Shown here: positions 56,067-64,000 of the stretch, piece by piece | How the letters are laid out: the number at the start of each line of letters is the position of its first letter | Numbering within the stretch: the first letter of the stretch is position 1 | The notes under the pieces: model-generated | The model's input: the letters and a program-made list of their open reading frames with translations, nothing else | Databases searched by the model: none | What the model was told of the DNA's origin: nothing | Source: Roseateles sp. | GTDB taxonomy: Bacteria; Pseudomonadota; Gammaproteobacteria; Burkholderiales; Burkholderiaceae_C | Reading direction: 5' to 3' | Length of the DNA: 64,000 bases | Assembly (NCBI GenBank): GCA_016790285.1 | Contig: JAEUPJ010000020.1 | Location: 124,001 to 188,000 of the forward strand | Program-made: the position numbers and the translations under genes

Positions 56067-57776
56067 ATGCCCGCCGGCCTCACGCTGCACCGCCTGCACG
56101 CCCGCACGCCGGCGCGTGCCGAGGCCGTGGCGGCGCGGCTGGCCCTGCGGGCCCTCGCGGCCGACCTGGAAGACGCCGTGCCGCGCAGCCTGCCGCCACA
56201 GGCACTGCTGTGGCTGCGCCGGCTGCACCTGCAGGCGCCGGCTGCCGCCCTGGCGCGCCCGGGTGCGGTGGGGCTGCGCCAGGCGTGGGTCAGCCAGGGC
56301 CGCGAGCGGCTGGACGCTGCCCTCGCGCGCGCTGCACGGCCGGCGCTGGGGCCGGTGGCGGCTGATGCCGAGGCGGTGCTCTTCGCCGACGAGGCCGAGA
56401 TGCTGGCCTGCCTGGCGCTGGCCGCGCGCGGGGGGCAGCTGGACCGCTGGTGGTGGCGGGGGCTGCTCGGCCGGCACTGGCCGCAATGGCAGTCGGCCTG
56501 GGCGGCACGGCCGCAGGCCCAGGGCGCGGCGCGGCGGCTGCTGGCGCGCATGGTGCAGCCTGGGGCGGCGCAGGAGAGCGGGCAGGAGGGCGAAGCGGAG
56601 GACGCGGCGTCGCTTGCCATGGCAGGCGGAGGGCCGGGCTCCAATGTGCCGTTGCCCGTGCGAGGGGCGGGGCTCGGCGGCGAGGTGCTGGCGGAATCGG
56701 CCGGGCCGGCACCGGGCGAGGCGATGCCAGCGGCGTCGACACCCGGGCCGTGGCGGGCGCAGCTGGCCGGCGATGAAGCGCCGGCCGCGCGTGCGATGGC
56801 GCCAGGCCCGTCCCCAAGTGATCGAGCGGAGCGCGGGGCCGAAGCCCTGGTCGTGCCGGTCGCGCCGCACGCTGCAGGCGCAGCCCAGTCCGCCCATGCA
56901 CCGCATGAGGTCCCGACGCGGGCGCCGGCACCGGGCAGCGGCCTTGAGACGCGGCCGCGCGCTGTGGACGCCCGGCCCGACGAAGCGGCGCCAACGCCGG
57001 GCCAGGGCGACGGCCCGGCATGGCGCGGGCTCGTCGCGGGCGCCTCGCCAGCATCTCCCGCGCCGCGGCGGGCCGCGCCGGCCGCGTCGCCCTCTCACCT
57101 GGGCACAGCGCCGAGCCTGCCGCCTGCGTCGCCGGCCGCCGCGCCGCTGGCCCGCCGCGACGCCGCCGCCGCACCACCTGCGGCGGCGATGCCCGTCGCG
57201 CCGCACCCCCCTGCGCCGGCCAGCCACAGCGAGAGGCCTGCCGAGCTGCCGCCTGCCGCTCCCCTGTGGCCCTGGCCCGAGGCGCGGCTGTCGCGCTCGG
57301 CGCCCTTGCTGTTCATCGTCAACGCGCTGCTCGAAGACGGCCTCTACCCCGACTTCACACGCCCGCGCGACCCCGGCCTGCCCGTGCCGTTGTGGGCCCT
57401 GCTGGCGGCCCTGGCACGGGCCTGGCGGCTGCCGCGCGACCCGCTGCTGTCGCTGCTCGACGAGCGCTCACCCCCGTGGCAGGCCGGCGAGCTGCCGGCC
57501 GCCCCGGGCGTGGCGGCCGGGCCCTGGGCCGAGTGGCTGCCGGCCTATGCCCGCTCGCTGCGGCGGCGGCTCGGCCGACGCCTGGGCGTGCCCGCGCGGC
57601 GCTGGGCGTCGGCCCTGCAGTTGCCGCAGCCCGCGCGGCTGTGGGTGAGCGAGGCCGACTGGATCGCCGAGTTCGAACTCGCCCACCATGACGTGGCCTG
57701 GCGCCTGGCGGGGCTCGACCGTGACCCCGGCTGGCTGCCCGCGGTGGACACCCGGCTTCAGTTCAGGTTCCACTGA
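56067..57776 (+). CDS. CIS protein with long Pro/Ala linker (possible tape-measure role)
   Basis: A 569-residue protein of uncertain family. A helical N-terminal domain (about 1-170) and a conserved-looking C-terminal domain (about 410-569: LFIVNALLEDGLYPDF, LLAALARAWRLPRDPLLSLL, WIAEFELAHHDVAWRLAGLDRDPGWLPA) are joined by more than 200 residues of Pro, Ala, Gly and Ser. The place directly before the ATPase is that of Pvc14, the tape measure, but the usual long helical rod is not seen. Its stop overlaps the ATPase start. Confidence 0.55.
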   Translation: MPAGLTLHRLHARTPARAEAVAARLALRALAADLEDAVPRSLPPQALLWLRRLHLQAPAAALARPGAVGLRQAWVSQGRERLDAALARAARPALGPVAADAEAVLFADEAEMLACLALAARGGQLDRWWWRGLLGRHWPQWQSAWAARPQAQGAARRLLARMVQPGAAQESGQEGEAEDAASLAMAGGGPGSNVPLPVRGAGLGGEVLAESAGPAPGEAMPAASTPGPWRAQLAGDEAPAARAMAPGPSPSDRAERGAEALVVPVAPHAAGAAQSAHAPHEVPTRAPAPGSGLETRPRAVDARPDEAAPTPGQGDGPAWRGLVAGASPASPAPRRAAPAASPSHLGTAPSLPPASPAAAPLARRDAAAAPPAAAMPVAPHPPAPASHSERPAELPPAAPLWPWPEARLSRSAPLLFIVNALLEDGLYPDFTRPRDPGLPVPLWALLAALARAWRLPRDPLLSLLDERSPPWQAGELPAAPGVAAGPWAEWLPAYARSLRRRLGRRLGVPARRWASALQLPQPARLWVSEADWIAEFELAHHDVAWRLAGLDRDPGWLPAVDTRLQFRFH

Positions 57777-59683
57777 TGCGCGCCGACACCCCACCCGATC
57801 TCTGGCCCGAGGCCGCCACGGCGCTGCGGGCGCTGCTGCTGGGCGCGGCCTGGCGCGTGCTGCAGAGCGCCGAGGCCCTGCTCGGTGAAGACGAAGTGGC
57901 GCAGCGTTTCGCCTTCGCGCAGGACTACGCGGCCGCGTTCGAGGCGCTGCCCGAGGCGATGCCGGTGCACCCGGGCCTGGCCCTGTTGGCGCGCGGCTGG
58001 CCCGAGCAGGCAGCCGAACTCTGGCTGGTGCATGGGCTCGTGGAGGAAGACCGCCGCTTCGCGCCGCTGTTCGAAGCCCTCAATGCCGCGCTCGGCGACG
58101 AGGGCAGCCAGCCCGGGCCGGCCTGGCTGCAGCAGACGTTTGGCAACCTGCCCGGGCAGGGGGTGCGCCCCGCATTGCGCGCCTTGCTGCAGGCGGGCGT
58201 GCTGAAGGCCGAATCACCCGGCCAGCCGCGCGCCGCCCAGCGCCACGAGGTGGAAGAAGCCTGCTGGGCCGCGCTGCGCGGCGAGCCCTTGGCCGACCCC
58301 GCGCCCAGCCTTCGCCTGCAGCCGGTGCAGGCTGCCGCCGAGCTGGCAAGCCTGGTGCTGAAGCCGGCCACGCGCGAGGCCTTGGCCGGTTGGCAGCCCG
58401 GGCAGCCGCTGCTCGTGCGCGGCCCGGAGCACAACGGCCGCGGCACCCTGGCGGCGGCCCTCGCCCGCGCGCAGGGCCAGCCGGTGCTGGTGTGCCGCCT
58501 GGAGGCCGGGCAGCCCGCGCCCGCCATGCTGGCGGCGCTGGCCGCGCTGTGTGGCGCGATGCCGCTGCTGCGGGTGGACGTGCCACCGGGCGAGTCGCTG
58601 CGCCTGCCCACGCTGCCCCGGGGCTTTGCCGTGGTGGCGGGCGACGAGGACGGCCTGGAGGGCCTGCCCGACGACACGCTGGCGCTGTCCCTGCCACTGC
58701 CGGCTTTCGAGCAGCGCCTGGCCCTGATCGAGCAGGCCCGCCCCGGCCAGGCCGACGCCCCGGCGTTGGCCGCGCGGCTGCACCTGGCCTGCGGGCACCT
58801 GTGCCGGGCACTCGCCCGCCGCGAGGCCACGGGCGAAGCCGCCTTGCGCGACGCCGCGCTGGCCGGCGGCGCGGCAGGCCTGGCCCGCCTGGCCCAGCGC
58901 CTGGACCCGGCCCACGCGCCGCCCGAGGCCCTGGTGCTGGACGACACCCTGCGCCGCGACCTGGCCGCGCTGGCCGCGCGCTGCCAGCAGCGTGACCGCC
59001 TGCGCGCCGAACTGCCCGCGGCCTTCGCCGCCCGCCTGAACGCCGGCGTGCGCGCGCTGCTCGCCGGCCCCTCGGGCACGGGCAAGACGCTGGCGGCCCA
59101 GGTGCTCGCCCGCGAGCTCGGGCTGCCGCTGTTCCGGCTGGACCTGTCGGCCGTCGTGAGCAAGTACATCGGCGAGACCGAGCGCAACTTGCACAAGCTG
59201 CTGTCCGCCGCGCAGGCGCTGGACGTGATGCTGCTGCTGGACGAAGGCGACGCGCTGCTCGCGTCGCGCACGGAGGTCGGCTCCAGCAACGACCGCTACG
59301 CCAACCTGGAGACCAACTTCCTGCTGCAACGCCTGGAGAGCCACCAGGGCCTGGTGCTGGTGACGACGAACGCGCAGGCGCGCATCGACAGTGCCTTCAT
59401 GCGGCGCTTCGATTTCGTCATCCCGTTCCGCGCGCCGGAGGTGGCCGAGCGGCTGCGGCTGTGGCGCGCGCACCTGCCGGCGTCGCATGCGCTGTCCGAC
59501 GCGCAACTGGGCGTGGTGGCGGAAGCGTGTGCGCTGGCGGGCGGGCAGGTGAGGAACGTGGTGCTGGACGCGGTGTCGTCGGCGTTGGCGGCGGGGGGTG
59601 TGGTGGATGGGGGGAGGGTGTTGGAGGCGTTGCAGAGGGAGTACCGGCGGGGCGGGGGGCTGTGTCCTCTGGGGCGGTTGTGA
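57776..59683 (+). CDS. AAA+ ATPase of the injection system (Pvc15/Afp15-like)
   Basis: A 635-residue protein with a helical N-terminal region, a degenerate first P-loop domain (about 205-370) and a C-terminal AAA+ domain: Walker A AGPSGTGKTLAAQVLA near residue 432, Walker B VMLLLDEGDALLA, the second region of homology ATNA-like VTTNAQARIDSAFMRRFDF with Arg fingers. eCIS loci carry such an ATPase, needed for payload loading or assembly, whereas tailocins and T6SS do not. GC-rich third positions weaken at the very end (GGGG-rich). Confidence 0.92.
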   Translation: MRADTPPDLWPEAATALRALLLGAAWRVLQSAEALLGEDEVAQRFAFAQDYAAAFEALPEAMPVHPGLALLARGWPEQAAELWLVHGLVEEDRRFAPLFEALNAALGDEGSQPGPAWLQQTFGNLPGQGVRPALRALLQAGVLKAESPGQPRAAQRHEVEEACWAALRGEPLADPAPSLRLQPVQAAAELASLVLKPATREALAGWQPGQPLLVRGPEHNGRGTLAAALARAQGQPVLVCRLEAGQPAPAMLAALAALCGAMPLLRVDVPPGESLRLPTLPRGFAVVAGDEDGLEGLPDDTLALSLPLPAFEQRLALIEQARPGQADAPALAARLHLACGHLCRALARREATGEAALRDAALAGGAAGLARLAQRLDPAHAPPEALVLDDTLRRDLAALAARCQQRDRLRAELPAAFAARLNAGVRALLAGPSGTGKTLAAQVLARELGLPLFRLDLSAVVSKYIGETERNLHKLLSAAQALDVMLLLDEGDALLASRTEVGSSNDRYANLETNFLLQRLESHQGLVLVTTNAQARIDSAFMRRFDFVIPFRAPEVAERLRLWRAHLPASHALSDAQLGVVAEACALAGGQVRNVVLDAVSSALAAGGVVDGGRVLEALQREYRRGGGLCPLGRL

Positions 59684-59729
59684 AGGTCGGCGTGTTGCTG
59701 CAGTGGGCCGTTGGTTGGCTTGCTCTTGG

Positions 59730-59858
59730 GAAGAGTCTTTCGACTCGGTACACCGCCGCGGGGCGGATTCCCGCGGCGGTGTACCGAGTCGAAAGGCTCT
59801 TCGCAAAGGCAACCCATCAACCCCAGCGCCGAGTTGAAAGGCTCTCCGCAAAAGCCTC
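59730..59858. repeat. REP-like inverted repeat, copies 2-4
   Basis: The arms at 59730-59760 and 59772-59802 are 31-base inverted copies with one mismatch and an 11-base loop, giving a very strong hairpin. A third, shorter copy (GCCGAGTTGAAAGGCTC) lies at 59827-59856. The core CCGAGTCGAAAGGCTC is the same as at 46957-46972. The element separates the ATPase gene from the payload gene and could end or process the structural transcript. Confidence 0.8.
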
Positions 59859-59915
59859 CCCGGCATATCCGCAAAAGTCGGAACCCGAGCGCGCCGCCCT
59901 CCGCCGGAGGTCACC

Positions 59916-62900
59916 ATGCTGACCCCCCGCACCTTCGCCCCCCGCGTCGCCAAACCCAAGAGCGACCCCCGCTTCGTCGCCGTCACCGAGCAAGCCCAGG
60001 CCGGCGCCAAGAAGCTCAAGCAGCACCCCACTGCCGCCACCAAGGCCCGCCAGGCGAGCAAGTCCGCCAAGCCTCCCGGCAACGAACGCCTGGCCGCCGC
60101 CAAGGCCAAGGTGGTGGATGCCGTCAAGGAAGCCCCCGCGCCCAAGCCGCAGCCCGCGTCGTTCAAGGCGCTGCTGCGCGCCGAGATCGACAAGGCCATG
60201 CCCAAGACGCTGGGCGACACCGAGAAGTTCATGCAGGGCGGCGCGCAGTCGCAGATGAAGGGCGCGGCCAGCGGCGGCGTGGCGCAGCAGAAGGACGCGG
60301 CCACCGGGCCGGCTGACCAGGCCGTCAAGCAGCCGCCCAATGCGGGCGCCATCCCCGAGCAGCCGAGCACGCCGCTGCCGCCCGAGCCCGCCGCCGGGGC
60401 GCCGCCGATCGCGGGCGGTCAGGCCATGCCGTTGCCCGCGACGCCGCAGGAGGTGTCGCTGCAGGAGACGAAGAAGGACACCGACCAGGCGCTCAAGGAC
60501 GAGAAGATCAAGCCCGAGAGCCTGCCCAAGGCCAACGACCCGCGCTTCTCGGCCGTGGCCGACGCCAAGGGCAAGGTGGCGGCGCAGGCCGACAAGGCGC
60601 CGGCTCAGTTCCGCGCCAAGGAGGCCGGGGTGCTCGCCAAGGCCGGTGCGCAGGCCAGCGGCGCGGCCCGCACCGGCGCGCTGTTGATGGCCGGCCGCAA
60701 GGGCGCGGGCAATGCCAAGGTGCTCAGCCGCCAGCAGCAGCAGGCGGCCAAGGAGGAGGCCGAGCGCGCCAAGGTGGCGGCCACCGTCGAGGGCATCTAC
60801 ACCCGCACCAAGACGCGCGTGGAGGCCAAGCTCGGCGGGCTGGACGCCGAGGTGAGCGCGATCTTCGACCCCGGCGTGGACGCCGCCATCGCGCAGATGA
60901 AGGCCTTCGTCGACGACAAGCTCTTCGACTACAAGCTGCGCCGCTACCTGAGCATCCCGCTCGTGGGCCTGGCGCGCTGGCTGCGCGATGCGGCGCTGGG
61001 CCTGCCTGACGAGGTCAACGTCTTCTACACCCAGGGGCGCGCCGTCTTCACGCGCACGATGGACGCCCTCGTCGACCGCGTGGCCGCCCTCGTCGAGCGC
61101 CGCCTGGCCGAGGCCAAGGCCGAGGTGGCGGCGGGCCAGGCGGAGATCAAGGCCTATGTGGCGAGCCTGCCGGCCAACCTCCAGGCTGCCGGCAAGGCCG
61201 CCGAAGGCGCGGTGAACGACCGCTTCAAGGAGCTGGAGGAGGGCATCGAGAGCAAGAAGAACGAGATCGCCCAGGGCCTTGCGCAGAAGTACAAGGAGGC
61301 CTTCGACAAGGCCGACGAGGCCCTCAAGCAGATGCAGGAGGAAAACAAGGGGCTGGTCGCGGGCTTCATCGAGAAGCTCGGGGCGATCATCAAGGCGCTG
61401 ATGGAGTTCAAGGCCAAGCTGCTGGGCCTGCTGAGGAAGGGCGCCGAGACCATCCAGCTGATCCTGGACGACCCCATCGGCTTCCTCGGCAACCTGATCG
61501 CGGCGGTGAAGGGCGGCTTCAACGCCTTCGTGGGCAACATCTGGACCCACCTGAAGGCCGGCTTCTTCAAATGGCTGCTGGGCTCGCTCGCGGCGGCCGG
61601 CATCGCGCTGCCGAGCGACCTGAGCCTGCTGTCGGTGTTCAAGCTCGTGCTGGACGTGCTGGGCATCACCTACCCCAAGCTGCGCGCCAAGGCCGTCAAG
61701 CTCATCGGCGAGACGGCCGTGACCGTCATCGAGAAGCTGGCCGAGTACGTGCAGGCCCTCTTCACCGGCGGCGTGGCCAAGCTGTGGGAGCAGGTGAAGG
61801 CGGACCTCTCCGCGCTCAAGGACATGGTCATCGGCGCCATCCAGGACTGGCTCATCGAGACCGTGGTGAAGCAGGCCGTGACGAAGGTGGTGTCGATGTT
61901 CAACCCGGCGGGGGCCATCGTGCAGGCCATCATCGCCATCTACAACGTGGTCATGTTCGTCATCGAGAAGGCGCAGCAGATCATGGCCCTCGTGGAGGCC
62001 GTCATCAACTCGGTGCACGCCATCGCCACGGGTGCCATCGGCGGCGCCATCGCCTGGATCGAGAAATCGCTGGCGGCGGCGATTCCCGTCGTCATCGGGT
62101 TCCTGGCGCGGCTGCTGGGGCTGTCGGGCATCACCGAGAAGATCCAGGGCTTCATCAAGAAGGTGCAGAGCAAGGTCGATGCGGCCATCGACAAGGTGCT
62201 CGGCAAGATCGTGGGCGTCATCAAGAAGCTCTTCGGCAAGGTCAAGGCTGGCGCCAAGAAGCTGCTGAGCTGGTGGAAGGCCAAGCTCAGCTTCAAGGTG
62301 GGTGATGAGTCGCACACGCTGTCGTTCAAGGGCGAGAAGGCGTCGGCCAAGCTCTACGTGGCCAGCAACCCGCAGCTCGTGAAGGACTTCGTCAACGATC
62401 GGCGCGCCACGGCCAAGACCAAGGCGGCCAAGGCGGCGGTGGCGGCCATCGACGGCCTGGTGGGCCAGATCGACACCGAGATGAAGAAGCCCGAAGACCA
62501 GCAGGACGCCGACAAGATCACGCAGCTCTTCAACGACATCGGCGCCAAGCTGCCGCTGATCATGTCGGAGGACGACTGGGGCGAGCCCGAGAACCCGGTG
62601 CTGCTGAGTTACCCCAAGCCGCGGCTGTCGACCTACGCGCCCATCTACCTCGGCCCGCACGCCAGCAAGTGGCTGCCGCAGGCCAGCGTGCTCAGCAAGG
62701 TGGCGGCGGACCCGAAGGCGTCGACCAAGACGGCGTCGCAGGCCTTCGGCGGCGGCGTCACCGAGGCCGACTGGAAGGCCGTGGGCAAGCGCGTGCGGGT
62801 GTTCCAGCCCACGGCGTCGGCGCCGCTGCCGCATGGCGAAGACACCATCGGCATCAACGCCGACCGGCAGATCCAGGTCGGCCTGAAGTTCAAGTACGAC

Positions 62901-63200
62901 GCCGACAAGACCAAGGGCGGCGGCAAGCTCAACCGGCTCTTGCGCCCCTACGGCTTCAGCCCGCAGAACGACGGCATGGATGCCGATCACGTGGTGGAGA
63001 TCCAGCTCATCGGCCGCGCCGCGGGCGACAACCTTGGCAACCTCTGGCCGCTGGCGGCGAGCGTGAACCGCCACGGGCTGTCGCTGGCCGAGCAGCCGGT
63101 GACGTTGCCGGGCCCCACCCCCAAGAGCCACAAGCTGGCCGAGGCGCGCACGAAAAAGAAGAAGGGCGACCTGTGGATCCTGGTCAAGGACACCAAGTAG
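59916..63200 (+). CDS. Putative eCIS payload with C-terminal HNH-type nuclease motif
   Basis: A 1094-residue protein, GGAGG five bases before ATG. Residues 1-270 are low-complexity, rich in Lys, Ala, Pro and Gln. The middle (about 330-800) is helical and amphipathic, including DDPIGFLGNLIAAVKGG and a strongly hydrophobic stretch near 665-730, as in large proteins linked to eCIS loci. The C-terminus has MDADHVVEIQLIGRA...DNLGNLWPL...VNRHG (about 1018-1055), an HNH/His-Me-finger arrangement. Candidate catalytic residue: the His in ADHVVE. No signal peptide. No immunity-like gene follows; a GST gene converges 12 bases away. Role as injected toxin is inferred from position and domains. Confidence 0.75.
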   Translation: MLTPRTFAPRVAKPKSDPRFVAVTEQAQAGAKKLKQHPTAATKARQASKSAKPPGNERLAAAKAKVVDAVKEAPAPKPQPASFKALLRAEIDKAMPKTLGDTEKFMQGGAQSQMKGAASGGVAQQKDAATGPADQAVKQPPNAGAIPEQPSTPLPPEPAAGAPPIAGGQAMPLPATPQEVSLQETKKDTDQALKDEKIKPESLPKANDPRFSAVADAKGKVAAQADKAPAQFRAKEAGVLAKAGAQASGAARTGALLMAGRKGAGNAKVLSRQQQQAAKEEAERAKVAATVEGIYTRTKTRVEAKLGGLDAEVSAIFDPGVDAAIAQMKAFVDDKLFDYKLRRYLSIPLVGLARWLRDAALGLPDEVNVFYTQGRAVFTRTMDALVDRVAALVERRLAEAKAEVAAGQAEIKAYVASLPANLQAAGKAAEGAVNDRFKELEEGIESKKNEIAQGLAQKYKEAFDKADEALKQMQEENKGLVAGFIEKLGAIIKALMEFKAKLLGLLRKGAETIQLILDDPIGFLGNLIAAVKGGFNAFVGNIWTHLKAGFFKWLLGSLAAAGIALPSDLSLLSVFKLVLDVLGITYPKLRAKAVKLIGETAVTVIEKLAEYVQALFTGGVAKLWEQVKADLSALKDMVIGAIQDWLIETVVKQAVTKVVSMFNPAGAIVQAIIAIYNVVMFVIEKAQQIMALVEAVINSVHAIATGAIGGAIAWIEKSLAAAIPVVIGFLARLLGLSGITEKIQGFIKKVQSKVDAAIDKVLGKIVGVIKKLFGKVKAGAKKLLSWWKAKLSFKVGDESHTLSFKGEKASAKLYVASNPQLVKDFVNDRRATAKTKAAKAAVAAIDGLVGQIDTEMKKPEDQQDADKITQLFNDIGAKLPLIMSEDDWGEPENPVLLSYPKPRLSTYAPIYLGPHASKWLPQASVLSKVAADPKASTKTASQAFGGGVTEADWKAVGKRVRVFQPTASAPLPHGEDTIGINADRQIQVGLKFKYDADKTKGGGKLNRLLRPYGFSPQNDGMDADHVVEIQLIGRAAGDNLGNLWPLAASVNRHGLSLAEQPVTLPGPTPKSHKLAEARTKKKKGDLWILVKDTK

Positions 63201-63212
63201 GCCGCGGGCGGC

Positions 63213-63905
63213 TCAACGCTGGCGCAGCTGCCGCTGGCCGAAGAGGGCTTCTCGGGCCTTGTCGTCGGTGAGCGGGCGGCGCGCGCCGGCCAGCACCTCC
63301 ACGCCCCGCTGCACGGCCGGGCGCTTCGCGACCTCGTCGAACCAGCCCTTGAGGTGGGGGTAGTCGGCCATCTCCACGCCCTGGTTCTTCCAGGACCGCA
63401 GCCAGGGGAAGACGGCGATGTCGGCAATGCTGTACTCGGCGCCGCCCACGTAGGTCGCGTGCGCGAGGCGCTTGTTGAGCACGCCGTACAGGCGCTGCGC
63501 CTCCTGCGTGTAGCGCTCGATGGCGTAGGGCAGTTTCTCGGGCGCGTAGATGCGGAAGTGGTGGGCCTGGCCGAGCATCGGCCCGATGCCGCCCATCTGG
63601 AACATGAGCCACTGCAGCACCTCGTACTTGCCGGCCACGTCAGCGGGCAGGAAGCGCCCGGTCTTGCCGGCGAGGTAGAGCAGGATGGCGCCGCTCTCGA
63701 ACAGCGAGATGGGTTGGCCGCCGGGGCCGTCGGGGTCGGTGAGGGCGGGGATCTTGTTGTTGGGGCTGGTGGCGAGGAAGTCCGGGGCAAACTGCTCGCC
63801 GGCGCCGATGTCCACGGGATGGACCCGGTACGCGAGGCCACACTCCTCCAGCATGATGTGGACCTTGTGCCCGTTGGGCGTGGGCCATGAGTAGACTTCG
63901 AGCAT
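63213..63905 (-). CDS. Glutathione S-transferase family protein (YfcG/YghU type)
   Basis: A 230-residue soluble enzyme. The thioredoxin-fold domain begins MLEVYSWPTPNGHKVHIMLEECGL; TPNG and SPNNKIPALTD plus the glutathione-contact ESGAILLYLAGK match the YfcG/YghU group, which shows disulfide-reductase activity. The helical C-terminal domain ends WFDEVAKRPAVQRGVEV. ATG 63905 is preferred over an in-frame start 75 bases upstream because it gives the family N-terminus. It is a normal chromosomal gene and marks the right edge of the injection-system cluster. Confidence 0.93.
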   Translation of the reverse strand: MLEVYSWPTPNGHKVHIMLEECGLAYRVHPVDIGAGEQFAPDFLATSPNNKIPALTDPDGPGGQPISLFESGAILLYLAGKTGRFLPADVAGKYEVLQWLMFQMGGIGPMLGQAHHFRIYAPEKLPYAIERYTQEAQRLYGVLNKRLAHATYVGGAEYSIADIAVFPWLRSWKNQGVEMADYPHLKGWFDEVAKRPAVQRGVEVLAGARRPLTDDKAREALFGQRQLRQR

Positions 63906-64000
63906 TGGTCGCCTCCATCCGTGCGCCCAGGCCATCCCAGGCCGTTCCCAGGCATTCCCAGTAATCAGCCCGATTCTCACGACTCATGGTGGTAAAGCAA
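63906..64000. other. Upstream region of the GST gene, window edge
   Basis: The 95 bases contain tandem CCAGGC/TTCCCAG-type short direct repeats (about 63927-63960) and no gene that can be supported. A promoter for the GST gene should lie here on the minus strand but no clear boxes were identified. Confidence 0.3.

Noticed and set aside
59817-63131. A 1104-residue minus-strand frame opposite the payload gene
   Set aside because: It is dominated by Leu, Gly, His and Asp as expected from antisense of Ala/Lys-rich helices, and it lacks any domain or ribosome binding site.
34782-63200. Interpretation as a prophage or tailocin
   Set aside because: No integrase, terminase, capsid, portal, holin or lysin gene is present, and the AAA+ ATPase, DUF4255 and DUF5908-like genes are eCIS features.
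34782-63200. Interpretation as a type VI secretion system
   Set aside because: No TssJ, TssL, TssM, TssK or ClpV homologue is seen, and the sheath is a single-chain phage-type protein rather than a TssB/TssC pair.

Overview
The window is high-GC DNA from a betaproteobacterium, most likely an order Burkholderiales member of the Rubrivivax/Leptothrix/Roseateles type. This is inferred from the ftsH-folP-glmM-pstSCAB-phoU-phoB-phoR order, a type B L31 gene beside rho and trxA, the AddAB-like repair pair, and intergenic palindromes typical of that group. No 16S gene is present, so genus is not established.

Layout. (1) 106-11672, plus strand: ftsH, folP, glmM, then the phosphate block pstS-pstC-pstA-pstB-phoU-phoB-phoR, with a fasciclin-domain lipoprotein gene diverging from pstS. 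The gap between that gene and pstS carries two oppositely oriented PHO-box-like promoters with identical geometry. (2) 11674-15675, minus strand: a polytopic GT-C/PMT-like membrane protein, rpmE2, rho and trxA. (3) 15824-21621: an AddB-like nuclease followed by an AddA-like helicase-nuclease, then tRNA-Pro(UGG), an OPT-family transporter and tRNA-Arg(UCU). (4) 24166-28348: two small overlapping genes of unknown function, a FeeM-like acyltransferase gene, a possible small RNA, a broken SPFH/flotillin gene, and a KdpD/KdpE-like two-component pair with no kdpFABC beside it. (5) 28457-32933: an unusual tightly overlapping operon joining a two-subunit molybdenum hydroxylase (IorAB type) to soxX, soxY, soxZ and soxA, without soxB or soxCD. 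The SoxY-like protein lacks the usual GGCGG tail. (6) 32976-34595: an MscS-family channel.

(7) 34782-63200, all plus strand: a complete-looking contractile injection system of the eCIS (Afp/PVC) class. Order: DUF4255 cap, unknown protein, sheath 1, tube 1, sheath-like protein 2 with an inserted FN3-like segment, tube 2, CIS tube/LysM protein, DUF5908-like peptide, gpD-like hub, gpV-like spike, unknown protein with C-terminal membrane segments, gp25, gpJ-like baseplate protein, a propeller-like/gpI fusion, two fibre-like proteins with related N-termini, a proline-rich protein, an AAA+ ATPase, and a 1094-residue putative payload ending in an HNH-type nuclease motif. There are no capsid, terminase, integrase, lysis or T6SS membrane-complex genes, so this is neither a prophage nor a T6SS. 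The payload gene has no visible immunity gene; a convergent glutathione S-transferase gene follows it 12 bases later. REP-like inverted repeats of one family sit in the two longest gaps of the second half of this cluster.

The two parts that most deserve attention are the eCIS with its HNH payload and membrane-segment protein, and the molybdenum hydroxylase-Sox hybrid operon. Functions are assigned from motifs and protein families read by eye; no database search was run.
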